Part shown: one piece after another, positions 49,107 through 62,380 of the stretch | Layout of the letters: every line of letters begins with the position of its first letter | Numbering within the stretch: position 1 is the stretch's first letter | The notes under the pieces: generated by a model | What the model saw: only the letters and a program-made list of their open reading frames with translations | What the model was told of the DNA's origin: nothing | The model's database searches: none | Program-made: the position numbers and the translations under genes | Assembly (NCBI RefSeq): GCF_900496995.4 | Contig: NC_044008.1 | Location: forward strand, 13,835,276 to 13,899,275 | Origin: Aquila chrysaetos chrysaetos | Lineage: Eukaryota > Chordata > Aves > Accipitriformes > Accipitridae | Direction: 5' to 3' | Length of the DNA: 64,000 nucleotides

Positions 49107-52100
49107 CTGTAACAAGAGTTAAAAAAAAATTACAAAAGTAAAGAAAAAAATTTTGCAGAGGCTGTTTCTACAAAGAACACTAAAAGCTGTTTAATGAGCA
49201 AAAGTTCCTTGTTCTAGCTGAAGCTATCGATATTATAAGAGGTGTTGTGGAAACTAAAAAAGAAGATAATTAGTTAGACCATAGAGTCACAGAATAAATT
49301 ATGTTGGAAGGGGCCTCTGGAGATATTTAATCCTGGTCTTGCTTTAAATGGATCCAACTAGACCAGGTGGGTCATGGCTTTGCCAGCTGAGTTCTGAGTA
49401 TCTCTAGGGATGCAGGTTGCACAGTCTCTCTGGGATCATGTTCAAGTGTTTGACTTGACTAGCCTTCTGACTAAAAAGTAGTTTCCTTGTACCTAATCAG
49501 AACTTTACATATGCCACTTGTTCTATCAGTGCAACTTTGAGAACAGTCTGGCTGTGTCTTCTCTTCTGTATCCTCTGATCAGAGATATAGACAGCAATAA
49601 GGTCTCCCCCAGCCCCAGCCTTCCCTTCTTGTGGCTGAGCAAAGCAATTCTCTCAGCCTCCCTTTACACATCATGGGCTCCAGGCCTTTAATGGCCTTGG
49701 TGGCCCTCATCTGCACTTGCTCTAGCGTGTCAGTGTCTGTCTGGACTGGGGAGCCTAAAACACAGATTTTTGGGACTGAGGTGGCAATGCCATTGGAATA
49801 ATAGCATTGCTTTTTGAAGACAACATAACACCAAACAAAATAAATAAAACAGTTAGATCAAAAGATGTCTCAAAGTCTCCAGAGTGGTTTTTCATAGCTA
49901 TATAGGAAGGCTATAGTCACTGTTTCTTTCTTTGAACAGTCTCTGTGGAACCTCAAAGTATTTCTACCCTTTCCTGGTTCACCTTCTGCTTTCTTTTTGG
50001 CTAACCTCTCCACTTGTAGTTATCTTCTGTCACCCACCTCTTTTTAAAGTGTATTGTTTCTGAAACGGAATTGGATACGCAAAGGGCAGTGTTACAGAGC
50101 CTTACTGTTACCTGCACTGGCCCCAAGCTCGCCCCAAGGCTGTCTTTTGCAGCTTCTGTGATAGCTGAACCAGAAGAGAACTGCTTACGATGTCCAAAAC
50201 CACCCATGATCCCTCTGATCTCCCTCGGCATTTTGTGTCCACTGCCCCTTTGCAGCGTTGGAACACAAAAACAACGAACTAGAGCAAAATGACACAAAAA
50301 TAGGAGAAAATCAGGCCTGCTGAGTGAAACACCCTAAGAAGAAGTTGAAAAGTAACTCTCCCTCCTTTCCAGGCGGTATCAGTCCAGCAACTTTCATTGC
50401 CTTCCCAAGCTGAAGAAACTCAACTGGCCACTTTCAGTCTTTTGAATGTCTCTTTCTTTCCATCACTTCTGCAACTTGGCTGTCAGCCCGCTAGCAGCTG
50501 CGCAGAGCACCCGCCTCCCCCAGCCTTCCCCCATCGCTGGCTCTTGCACTCCAGAAGGCTCCCCTGGGCTGAGCGTACTCATGTGCTCATTGGAAAAGAG
50601 CCAGCTCTCCACATCTCCCGTCCTCTTCAGGAGATTCAACCTGATCTGGTGTGTCACAGCTGCAGCAAGGTAGCTTGTCTCCCTGCTGGCCAATTTCCTA
50701 AGCTTTGTAACAGAACATAATATATGGCATCCAGACAATAATAGAAAAAAAATCCAAATTAAAGTGGTCTGTTATCTGCCAGTAATGCTACTACAGTATT
50801 TTTTTTTCCCCAAAGTGAAAACGCTGAAGATGATGGTTACAAAAGAGGCAGACACACACAGCTGTAAAGCTTGCACCACCACAGTAGGAAAGGGGAAGCA
50901 GGGAGGGGTGCAAAAGGGACAACATTAGTGAAGCAAGGAGGGCTCCTTTTCAACTGCTGCAGGATACTTTTTTTAAAAATCTAACACTGACACACTGTAT
51001 GAACCACATCCACACAAGGCTGTATCTGTTTTTATATTAGGGAGGCCTGTGCCATTGAGGAATGTGTGCACAATTTATATGAGCTATAAGTTCTAAGCTA
51101 TAAAATAAAAAATCAACTCATCCAAGTCCAAATTCCTGTTTTTCATGGAAACTGCAATGTATGGTGGCTGTCTGAAGTGTGCATAAGGGGAGCCGTTACT
51201 ATTTTTTGGAAACTCATGCTGTCCCATGCATGGAGCTACAGTTGATTAGTTTGCCAGAAACAGCCATTCATTAGTCATCAACACATGGCAAAACAGATCA
51301 TTTATTTAAGATATACTGTACTATGATAGAGCCTGCTTGTTTATTTATATAGTGTCTTAAATGAGCACACTGATGAATAAAAGCGGTTCAGCAAATAATT
51401 ACAATTATCTTTCTTTGGCAAAGCAAATATCTCTTGGTGTAAGTCAGACAAAAGTACTGGCCCAAACACATAGCTTGAGCAGCACCGGAATATATAATTG
51501 ACTCCTTACCCAAAGTTTCAATCCCTTTTACTAAGAGGGGATAGCTAGGAAATTCAGTTCTGCATCACGCTCTGAATTCTGAGCCATTCCAAAATTCAGA
51601 CATGTTTGACTGGGTCCATCATAATAAAAAGCAGAGGTTTTGAAAAAGGCTTTTTGAGATGAGGTTACAAAAAACAATCAAGAGGAAAAGGTAATGGAAA
51701 AGAAAAACTTAAACATGGAAGAACTGTTTATAGTGCAAATGCAGGAGAAATTAAGCCGAAGAGGCAGGTGGAGGCATGCAGCTAATGGGAAAAGCAGAAA
51801 GCATCCTGCAAGCATGCTCCAGGTTACAAAAAGTGATAAGACTACGTAAAGTCTGAAGTATTCTGAGGTCTATGTCAGCTGCAGCAGTTGTATCATTTTA
51901 TGGCATCCAGTTCAAGTACATATGATGGCTGAAACTTGGCACTCCAGGAGCCTCCATATCACTTCTGAAGAGCAATTTACAGTCAGTGAGAAGACAATGA
52001 GATATTTTTGTTGCTTCTTCAAGAAAAAACTTAAGAGTAATTATTCTTAGTCCTTTACCAAATCATGTGTAGGCTGTCTTCATTTCCAATTACATGTTGT

Positions 52101-55100
52101 GTTGGACTCTCAAATCATTTCTACCTTGAGACCTGAATATTTGGATAATGCCTAAGAAATCCTGCTTTTTCAAGAAAACAAAGTTTTTGCAATCTCATTT
52201 CTAACCAACAGCAACCATCAGAAAACACAACAATTTAAAAAAAAAAAAAACAAAAACCCAAATCAGAATGTTCTCCCAATGTCAGATGTATTGTAGCTAT
52301 TAAAACCCAATGTAATTTCTGTTTAAAAGGCAAAAATTTTAATAGTATTTGTTGATGACTCACTTGTTAACAGAGTAGTCATGAATTTAAAAGAAATGGA
52401 ACTGGTTTCATGTTAGTGCAGACAAGAAAGAAGAAAGCATTTCATTTTGTTCTCAAACAACAGCTTTTGGTGGAACCAAACTTACAGATGAGATGCAATT
52501 TGGTGAGAGCACAAGGCTGGCTGGCTTCTCAAGGCAATGGCAGATTTCCTTTCTCATTTTGCACCCAGAAACGTTAATGGAGAGCCACACCCTTCTCAGC
52601 ACTGCACCTGACTTTAAATGGTACTTGTGTTTTGAAATTTAAGGAGAATGTTTTACAGGGATGAGAAGTGTTCCTCTAAAGATCCCACTGTGTTATTTCT
52701 TGTAGGATTAGTCCCAAGTGAATCACAGTCAATACAACCTTTTCCTACAGAAGCCACATTTTCAAAAGCAGTTAGTTAGCTTTCTTTTCCTCTAGCAGAA
52801 GAAATCAATTGTACCAGTATCATATACTCCCACAGGTAGATTATCCATGATTCTTTATGGCATTTAGAAACAGGATTAATTGAAAGGTCACTAGCCTCTG
52901 GATACAGAAATATGCAGCAGGGTATCAGGCCACAGACCTTTTTTTCTCCTAACATTTAATAAACCTGGACCCAGGCTAGTATGTTGGCAAATGTAATCTC
53001 AAAAGCTACCTGATACTGGAAAGAATGGACAATTTATATGCTCATAACTGTTTCCTATGAAGCTGCATTGGACTGAAACTTGAAGAACTTTGTGGCTCCA
53101 TATGTTTTCTATTTTAATCTAACGAAATAGTAAAAATAAAACTTTGAAAAAGATTGTGACACAATACAAGAGATATGCCTCAATATTTGCAAGGCTCAGT
53201 CTATTAAGAGATGACTGCTAGGACTGGTTACCATTTAATAATTAATAAATGGGGAATTCCTTTGGTAAAACGAAGTATACATGATTTATAGATTTTGTAG
53301 GGCAACTTTAAACTAAAAATGTATTTCTTCTATTGCTTATTTAGAACCTAAGCCACTAGCATGTTTAGTTCTCCAGATTAATCTGATTTTTACATAGATG
53401 TCCTCTTCCATCTCCTTAAACAGGGAACGAAATGTCTCTGAAATGTAGGTTTGACTCCTGCAGAATGTAAATTACACCCAAAACCAGCCTTCTCCTCTAC
53501 ATGCTGTGAAATTCTAAGAACCTGAATAAGGTTTTAAGAGTTAGTCTGAAAACAGAGAATGAAGCCCTGCTCATTTTTCTGACAATCTGTTGCTTATTAT
53601 TCATTACTAAAAATATACAGGTTGTGAATGAAATACATACTTGTATAAAAATATATTGTGACATATTAGTGACAGTATTGTCATTGCTTTTGATGTCATT
53701 GAAAAGCTACTGCAAGACTAACTGTAGAATCACTGCCATATTTTACTGTGCTTTTGATGTAGTTATTGGCAGAAGATAATTTTTTTTCTCATCTTTGCAA
53801 TATTGGCCTTTAATTACAATAAAAAAAGAGTTTTCTAAAGTGTGACACATACAAGATGTGGAATATATCTGAATCTAGCTGTGAACTCCCTTTTATTTTC
53901 TGAATATCACTCCATCTAATGACAATTTGAGAGTCTTATTGAAAAGCCACTCTGATCTTGATGTGGTCAGTCTATTCTGCAACTGCCTAGGTCTAGGGAG
54001 GCCCTTCAGACCTCTTGGAAGGAACAAGCAAAAAAAAATCTTCCTTGCTGGATTATTCTACTTGATCGATCCACCTGATGATAGTTTTTTGTCCCAGACT
54101 CAAATGGCACGGGATAGGAGTTTCCTATCATTGAACATATGGTACAAAGGGTTAGAGACTGAGGCTGGCAAAGAAAAGAACCAGCCACCGTCACATACCT
54201 GCAAATCAGGCTCAAGAAAGTAAAATTGGCAAAGTTTGCCTAGTTCTAAAAATCACCAAAAGGGCAAAGATAACACTGGGTGGAGATGTGTGTCTCATGG
54301 TCGCTTTTTTGTTTTGCAAAGATCTATAACTCTCTAGGGCTTTCTTCACAGTAAAAATAACTGGTTGGGAAATTCCTTGGCTGAGTCATAAAAGTTTAAT
54401 CAAGACATTTGGAGAACCCATAGCATATGGGAGGCAGAGGCATAATCCTGGGTCATCCTGCAAAGGCTACAGTAATGCAGACGGTTTTCTGAGAAGTCAT
54501 ATCAGTGCTTTGATCATGGCTCACCCAACATGAATTGGAACTTGCAGAAATTTCTGTTCCTGCTACACCTCACTTCTACAGGAAGATGTATAAGCAACCA
54601 GAGCCTGAAAGGGACGGCACACTGTTTACTGCTCTAAGCAGAGATATGAAGTCACAGAAAAAGCAAATCAACAACAGTAATCTGGGGGTAAAAGAAAATC
54701 CCTTGAGGCTTAATATGAGAAAAACTGTAAATCAGAAAGTTATGAGGAAATAAAATGTATTTGAAATACCTTTTTTCAGAATGAATAGTGTAGTTCATTT
54801 ACAATATTTTTTTCAATTACCACTTTTGCATACCAATCCTTCAAAACATTTTCTGTATCTAACACATAGTTAATTAGAAGTAGAGGTTTTAAGAAGGAAG
54901 TTCTGAGTCGACATTAAGAAAAATAAGTCACAGAGAAGTAAAGAAAATAAAAGTAATGACAGCAGAATTGTTTGTGGTGAGACAGAGGGAAATAAACCAA
55001 GGAGAGTTTGGAAAGCATGAAGCACACTGGAAATATCTTTTAAGTTATTAAGCATCTGCATTGGTCTTGTGGTCTCTAAAAGTGTCTATGAAACCCTGGA

Positions 55101-58100
55101 GTGGTTTAGCAGGGAGTGCACTATCTAATCTACAGTGGTCCTTTTAGAGTGGGGTTAGAGCTCTCCTAGTATGGATACTCTCTATATAAGATGGTATTAT
55201 ATATTTCTTACTCTCATAAAGTTTAAGTTACATACTCAGATATATCAACCATGCTTAAACTTTAGTTCTTTTCTAGTTTCAGTCCCTTTGGTATGTCTGG
55301 CCACTGTGCAGTTCTAGGAGCACAGCACCTGGTCTGTGATGCTCTTAACCCCCATGGACAGACATTGAAGCCACATCTTGAAGACTCGGAGCTGAAAACA
55401 TGGCTCTAAACTCAGCTCTCCCAATTTTCAAGAAGGCTAAGAAGGAAGACCCTGCTAATTACAGGCCTGTCAGTCTCACTTCAGTGCCTGGTAAAATTAT
55501 GGAGAAGGTTATTCTGGGAGTTATTGAAAAACATTTGAGAGACAACGCAGTCATTGGTCATAGGCAGCATGGATTCATGAGGGGAAAGTCCTGCTTAACC
55601 AACTTAATTTCCTTTTATGACAAGATGACCCATCTAGTTGACCAAGGGAAGCCAGTAGATGTGGTGTTTCTGGATTTTAGCAAAGCTTTTGATACTGTCT
55701 TTCACATTATCCTTCTGGATAAACTCTCCAGCACACAGCTAGACAAGTCCATAACATGTTGGGTGAGCAATTGGCTGACAGGTTGGGCTCAAAGAGTTAT
55801 AGTAAATGGGGTTAAATCAGGCTGGTCATCAGTCACCAGTGGGGTTCCCCAGGGCTCAATTTTAGGGCCAGTGCTTTTAAATATTTTTATAAATGATCTG
55901 GATGCACAAATTGAATGTATATTAAATAAGTTTGCCAATGATACTAAACTTAGAGAGAGATCTGGATAGACTAGAGAGCTGGGCAATCACCAACTGTATG
56001 AAATTTAACAAGAGCAAGTGCTGGATTCTCCACCTGGGACATGGTAATCCTGGTTATACATAGAAACTGGGGTACGAGAGTCTGGAAAGCAGCCCCACGG
56101 AAAGAGATCTGGGGGTTTGGGTTGATGGCAAGTCAAATGTGAGTCAACAGCGTGCCCTGGCAGCCAAAAGGGCCAACCGTGTCCTGGGGTGCATCAAGCA
56201 CGGCACAGCTGGCCGGCCGAGGGAGGTCATTGTCCCACTCTGCTGCACTGGTGCGGCCCCACCTCGAGCACTGCGTGAGGTTTCGGGCGCCTCAGTATAA
56301 GAAGGACATCAAACTGTTAGAGTGTGTCCAGAGGAGGGTGACCAAGATGGTGAAGGGCCTCGAAGGCAAGACTTATGAGGAGCGGCTGAGGTCGCTTGGC
56401 TTGTTCAGCCTGGAGAAGAGAAGGCTGAGGGGTGAGCTCATCGCAGCCTGCAGCTTCCTCACGGGGGGCAGCGGAGGGGGACGTGCTGGTCTCCTCTCTG
56501 GTGACCAGCGACAGGACACGAGGAAACGGCATGAAGCTGCGTCAGGGGAAGTTCAGATCGGACGTTAGGAAAAGGTTCTTCGCTGAGAGGGTGGTCAGTC
56601 ACTGGAACAGGCTCCCCAGGGAAATGGTCACGGCACCAAGCCTGTCAGAGTTCAAGGAGCGTCCGGATGATGCTCTTAGTCATATGGTTCAGTTTTAGGT
56701 TGTTCTGCGAGGAGCAGAGAGTTGGGCTCGATGATCCTTATGGGTCCCTTCCAACTTGAGATATTCTGCGATTCTATGATTCTAAACCTGATCAGAACTG
56801 ACTGGCTTTGAAATATTGTGGGGAATCAGGAGGCTCGGCCCATTTATACCAGTGGGGAAGTTTCTACTTTGTGGTAGATTATCTGTTTTTTCCAATCGTA
56901 GATACATAACAAGTGTGTTTCACTTGTACTTCATGAAACTATGCTTGTAATACCTTGACTCATTTGCTGTAACCATGCTGCAAGGCCCACGTCTACTTCT
57001 GCTGTATACTGACATTCAGTCATTGAGAGACAGGCTCCCACAAACCCTCGGAGTGAGCTCAAGTACACGCTGTGATGGCTGAGAGCATTAGGCCCAGTCT
57101 GTTTTTGTCCCTCATGTTCCCATGTGCCCTCGAGGTGGTATCCTGTGTCTGCAGAAACTTCCCTAAGAGGATGTTGTTTGCCATAAAGATAAATGGGGTG
57201 CCTATTTCCCTTCACTTCTGGCTGACGCTAGAATATGTAGATACCCACACCAGGCCACAGGAATCCTAAGGCAGCAATGTGGACACCCCCTAGATAAAGG
57301 AGTAAGATGGCTCAAGCCAGATACCTAGCATGGCACCATGATGTCAATGAGAAAAAAAAAAAACCCTCATGTTTTGGGGTTTCCAACCACCTCTGAATTA
57401 AGATTAGGAAATATCCTCTTACTTACTTGGTAATATTTCTACAATACAGCATCTTGAGAATCTGGAGTTGTTTACAACCTTTCCAAAGATATTTCAGTGC
57501 TTTGTCAGTAAGATGAATGCAACCCGAGACATCCAAGAAGTGGAGATAATGGCAGGCTGCAGCCAAGTATTGGATACAGGTATCAGTCATCTGTAAATGA
57601 AGCAACAAGACACGCAGAAGTTAGAAGATTATCGAATAGTTGAAAGAAAAAACCACAGAGCACAATTTTAGTGTCTGATTTGTGGGAAAACTATGTTTTA
57701 AAATACTTTGTGGAAGTAAAGTTTCTGGCACAGCAGAATTCTGAATCTCTGCAAGAGGCTCTACAAGGACTGTCACTTAAATATCAGGAGTATATTAGGC
57801 ATTAATTAACTGTGATTCCAGTACAGTCTAAAGTGTTATGGGATTGTTTTCACCTAATCAGAATGGTTTAACTTTCCCAACCTCGTAATTTTGCATGTAG
57901 CACATATAAGCCTTTAGCCTTACCTGCTATTGTATTGTTCTCGCTAAACTATTAAGTTGCACTTACAGTTTAGTTATATCAATTTTGTATCTCAGTTCTC
58001 TGTTACAAATGAGTGTCTCACACCAAGACCTTTTTAATGTATAGTTGTTTTTCTTTAGCTCTGAAGCACAGCTGCTTAGTTTCACCTCACAATTCCATTT

Positions 58101-61100
58101 TTCTAAACTGATATTCATTGCCATTGATGCTGGAAGGCACATTTGAGTCTTCAAGGCACATAAGCAGTCATGCAAGCTACTTAATTGCTCCACTGACCAA
58201 AACGGGAACAGTCAAGAATACATTATGCACATACTTTAATTACGTTGTTCAGTCAGGACCGAAAATCAAGAGGGGACATACTAAAGACCTTGTAAAGATA
58301 CTTGATTAAAATCAGTGAAGTGGGATGGTGGAAAGAGAGACAAGGGTTTCACTTGCATTAAACAGCCAATCTCATGAGAATCTAAAAGGGACAAGGAGGC
58401 AAGATGAAGCTGGGACCTTGGGCTGTGGAACAGAAAATAAGCATACTATCTCATGATACAGTCTTCCTGGAATATAGAGGTAATTCTGTGCTTTGCCTAT
58501 TCCAGATTTAGCTATATGCTCAATATAAAGATCTGCAATAGATTAATAGATTAAAAAATAGATTAATATTTCTATTGAATAAAAAGAAGTTGCTGACTCT
58601 GAAGTCAGTAATCAGTATCAGATGCATTTAAGAGAAATCTACATTCATCATACACTCAATCCTATTTCCTTTAGAGGACTGAATTACAGAATTAATTGTC
58701 CATCGAACTGTGTCTTCAGAACTTAGCTATTTAAATAGCTGATTCATTTAACCAGAGATTTATTTTCAATTCTTGCTGGTTTTTTTCATGTGTAGGATAT
58801 GTTTCCCACATCAACTTCATTTTTTTCCTATGAAATAAGAATTACCCTTGAATCAGGCTCATTCCTTGAGTAAGACTCAGAACTGCACTGCTGAATATTT
58901 TATAGTATCAGCATTTGCAAAATTACTTGTACCTGTCCTAGTATACAGAAACGTGATAGGGAGGCTCACTGCACTTTCACTAAAGCCAGTGGAGTTTGTT
59001 CAAAGACAATTAATTTGCCCCAGTAGATATGATTAAAGTGATAAGTTCTTCTAATTTTAGAGTAACCTGCATAGCACATGGCAAAACATTCTTAATAGAC
59101 ATGTATTTCTACTATTATTTTTTTTAACATGTTCTCTTGCTATGATTTTTTTTTTAAAATTTTTTTTTTAATATATAATATAGCTGATGTTGCAGGACAC
59201 GACTGTCAGACATATTAACATATATCCTTTGGAACAGGTTCATTCTTACTTTAATCTCCTGACCACTTTTAAACAGTCTCTGAGTGGAAAATATTTCCTT
59301 ACTTAGCAGCTGGATCCCCTCAATTTACACTAGAGATTGCCAAAGGATTTGAAAGACCCATTAGTTTTAACATCCACAGTTGTACCCATCTCATTTTATG
59401 GAGTTGCAAGCTGGATTCAAGTCAAAAAAGGACTTGTAAACTTATGTGTAAGTTTATTTGGAAGAGTCTTGATGTTCTTTTCTGAAAATAGTAGGGTATT
59501 AGCTGTTAACAGATAGGCTCTATAACCATTTAAAGAAAAGATACCATCCAGGAACAAAGTGTTGGAAAGGGATTACTAGGTCACTGAGTCTACTTGTTCC
59601 CATTTGCAGGAACTACAAAATATGACTCAGTTTATTCCCTTACCAAGATCCATCCTAACATTTCTTAATACTTTGCCCCTGTCTCCCTTCCCAGGATGTT
59701 GTTTTACACTGCTCCGATAATCAGAAACTCTCCCAATTTCCAGCCTGAATGTATTTACTGCCATTTTATAGGGTTGTTTTGTTTTCCTGTGTTAGTACAT
59801 AAGGTGTAGCGGAAAGTGTGGCAGAGACAACTGATTGCAACACTACCTAACTTCAACTACTTTGGGAAGATCTCCATGCACAACTTCTATTATGAAAAAA
59901 TAGGAGAAGCTTATGAACTTTTGGACGGCAAACAAATTGATCAGAGTATCTATAATTTAAGGCTGGCTAACTAGTCAGCCAAGTCATCTCAAACTAGTTG
60001 GCCAGGAAACTGTTCAGCCAGTGCAGTGAATAAAAGGATGTGAGGACTGTGTGGAGGACTGAAAAGATAGTCAAGGGTTATGGAGATGGGTGTTGGAGAG
60101 GAGGAAGGCAGGGACAAGCGATGGCTGCAAACGTATTGTGGAAGGAAACAGGACATGGGCACTTCAGTAGGAAAAAAGGGGGAAACTAGTCCAATGAGTA
60201 CGGTGAAATTTTAGGGGATAGTTCAAGACAAACTTTTCCAAAAGTAGTAATAAAGTTGGTCTATTTCCACTTAATAGTGATGGAAGCAACATTACAACAA
60301 CTTTTTCCATGAAATTAAAAAAACCCAAATCAGCATTTTAAAAATTGCATTTGAATGCCTATTGCCAAAATGCAGCAAGTATATGCTTTTGCTATTAAAG
60401 AAAATAATTAAAGGCACAGAAATAATTAAATGCACAAAAGCCAGAGGTATTAAGTCAGAAAGCACAGGAAAGAAGATTTAGGCCTTCATAACAGCAATAA
60501 TTTCAAAAAGGAACACACATTCTGATACAGAAAAAAGATGCAAGACTTTAATCAAAAAGAAATAATACTGAAAATATAGGAAGCAAAAATGCTGTAGTAT
60601 AAGCTCATGGTAAAGAGGAACTAAGTTTCACTATAGATGAATCTTAATCTAAATAAATTAATAGCTGGAAATAATTGTATTTTTTTTCAGATATCTAGAC
60701 ATCCTGAATGAAAATTAGTTGAGCAGCTTTCCTGAAGAGATGTTAGTTAATTGAATATGGCTGCAACTGCACATGGTTTTATCGGTAATAAATACCTACT
60801 AAACACAATATATCAGACTCACCAAAGCACACTGGTGACAGTGGGAACCACTAGCAAAACTGTCACATTAACTTGGATATGAAGGGAATATTCATATAGC
60901 CCTGGGATGACTATTGTTCTGAGTTTCCTTCTAGCAGTCAGTAGAGAGACAGAGCTTCTCAAAGAACTGAGGAAGGGTTCCCTGACTGATGCTTTGTAGG
61001 AACACTTCTCTCCACTGACTATAAAAAACAGCCTAAGGAAGACTCCCTTCCATAGGTATAAGTAAGTTATCCAAATACCTCATAAATTTTATTTTCCAAA

Positions 61101-61813
61101 GGACTTAGTTTCTTAGCCTTAGCATTTTCAAAATAATTAAGCATGAATTTACATCTCTGAGTGCATCAGCTTTTAGGCACTACTTCTATTTTCGAAGTAG
61201 CCACTGCCCTGCCATGTAAAGCCACTTTACCTGCATTTAGAAAGAGCACTGGAAAAAATAAAGCATGAAAATACCAGGAGTTATTAAAACAAAGACATGA
61301 CCCTCCACCCTTTTGAAGCACCCAAACCACCAGAAACTGAGAGAATATTTGCAGGAAGTATCAGTAAAAGCCCTTCTCTCTTCACCCTTCTGTAGACATC
61401 AACCCCTGGAGAGACAAACTTTTACCTGATACAGCACAGACACCTTTTTGTTGTAACTGCAACCATAAGAAGAATGCCAAACACTCTCAAGAGCCAAGCC
61501 TCAGAACTTAAAACGTACGGAAAGTCAGCTGAACTTAAGCTCTGATTTCTAAATTAGTTGAGTTCGTTGTAGAATTGTGACAAGACACAGATGCCAGCAG
61601 GTCAAATTTCTGAATTAAATATTAAGTACTTCTTTGCAATAGCAATCCCAGAACTGTTGCCCCATTTCTTATACATACCTTTGGGCAACCTGCTACGTTG
61701 ACAGACGTTAGCCTGTGGCAGTGAAATGCCATTGTTTTCACAGCTTCATCCGTCAGCTGAGGGCAGTAAGAGACATGGCAGTGTTCCAGGTATTTTGTGC
61801 CCTTGCAGAACTC
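48971..61813 (-). CDS. FBXL13: FBXL13 (DRC6), C-terminal three coding exons
   Basis: Three minus-strand exons join without frame breaks to give 144 residues and a stop. They carry cysteine-type leucine-rich repeats (patterns such as [45 protein letters not shown]) and then the FBXL13 tail with [12 protein letters not shown]. The human protein is about 735 residues with an N-terminal F-box. Only the last few repeats are here; the F-box and most LRRs lie beyond the right edge. Known role of the family: DRC6 is a subunit of the nexin-dynein regulatory complex in motile cilia, and human FBXL13 is also described as an SCF substrate receptor. The order FAM185A then FBXL13 in convergent orientation is the same as in mammals. 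Confidence 0.93.
49281..49800 (-). mobile_element. CR1 LINE fragment, antisense (relative to + strand)
   Basis: The + strand opens GAGTCACAGAATAAATTATG, then TTGGAAGGGGCCTCTGG, an altered CR1 3' end. The CR1 body follows in reverse, with TGCACAGTCTCTCTGGGATC and TGGACTGGGGAGCCTAAAA. It is 5' truncated and has no open frame. Confidence 0.85.
55415..56784 (+). mobile_element. CR1 LINE, sense, with reverse transcriptase remnant
   Basis: The first 550 bases encode a readable piece of CR1 reverse transcriptase: [17 protein letters not shown], then [14 protein letters not shown] and [13 protein letters not shown]. The catalytic FADD motif reads FAND (55931-55942), so the first of the two aspartates is lost. 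Beyond about 55970 the frame is broken. It resumes in pieces ([51 protein letters not shown]). The copy ends in the proper CR1 3' terminus TGCGATTCTATGATTCT. It is 5' truncated and inactive. Confidence 0.93.
57427..57590 (-). CDS. FBXL13: FBXL13 LRR exon (second from last)
   Basis: On the minus strand the exon starts after ATTTACAG and ends at a GTAAGT donor. It is 164 nt, entering in phase 0 and leaving in phase 2. It encodes [20 protein letters not shown], then [14 protein letters not shown] and [13 protein letters not shown]. The lysine after NIT is split across the intron. A second GTAAGA four bases further would run into an in-frame stop, so the first donor is used. The first Met is internal, not a start. 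Confidence 0.94.
57591..61678 (-). other. FBXL13: FBXL13 intron between exons at 61679 and 57590
   Basis: There is no gene and no clear interspersed repeat. A T/A-rich low-complexity patch lies at about 59118-59182. The short open frames are not conserved-looking. Confidence 0.5.
61679..61813 (-). CDS. FBXL13: FBXL13 LRR exon (third from last)
   Basis: Read on the minus strand, the acceptor is CGCTCTTTCAG and the donor is GTATGT. The exon is 135 nt, 45 codons, phase 0 on both sides. It encodes [11 protein letters not shown], then [12 protein letters not shown] and [14 protein letters not shown], almost two cysteine-containing leucine-rich repeats. The conserved SYC-QL-D and AGCPK motifs match the same exon in mammalian FBXL13. 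Confidence 0.94.
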
Positions 61814-62213
61814 CTGAAAGAGCGACAAACAAACCAGTCATTCTTAGGTGACACGCCTACTCTATTTTTCTCAATTTATGATACATTTACATCAATCCTT
61901 TGATCCACTTCAGGCACTTCAGTTTTCTAGGTACCCTTTATTAGTAGCGAAGTCATTCAGCCGTTGGCTGTGAATGTCACTAGAAAAAGAAGAGCTGCAT
62001 TAAGAGGCCATTTTCCATTGCTTATATATTATACTATGTGTTCATTAGACTAACATTCATATAGGTTCCACTCTATATATTAAAATATGTTGAATTTGGG
62101 TTTAAATTGAGCACAACCCAGAAACTAAAGGTTTGTGCTTAAAGGACAAGCCCGAAATACATTTATTCTTCTACTCTCTGCAAATGCCTGTTTTTGTGTA
62201 TATTAACATTTCT

Positions 62214-62233
62214 CCCCCCCCCCCCCCCCCCCC
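62214..62233. repeat. C20 mononucleotide run
   Basis: Twenty consecutive C followed by ACCCC. Such runs are prone to length variation and assembly error. Confidence 0.93.
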
Positions 62234-62380
62234 ACCCCAAAATGAACAAACAACTGTATCTGTATAAATTACATTATTTTCTTGGAAAGGAATGAGTAAG
62301 AATCTCAGGACTGTCACTCAGGAGTTCTGGGTTCTGATTTGCTCTGTGGAGTTCAGGCCAGTTAACTGTGGCTGAAGTGC

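Larger units (their letters stand above)
49107..57426 (-). other. FBXL13: FBXL13 last intron
   Basis: It contains an antisense CR1 (49281-49800), a CpG-retaining stretch (50040-50730), an A-run at about 52236-52250 and a long sense CR1 (55415-56784). The segment 50740-55400 shows no gene and no repeat I could name. Confidence 0.55.
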
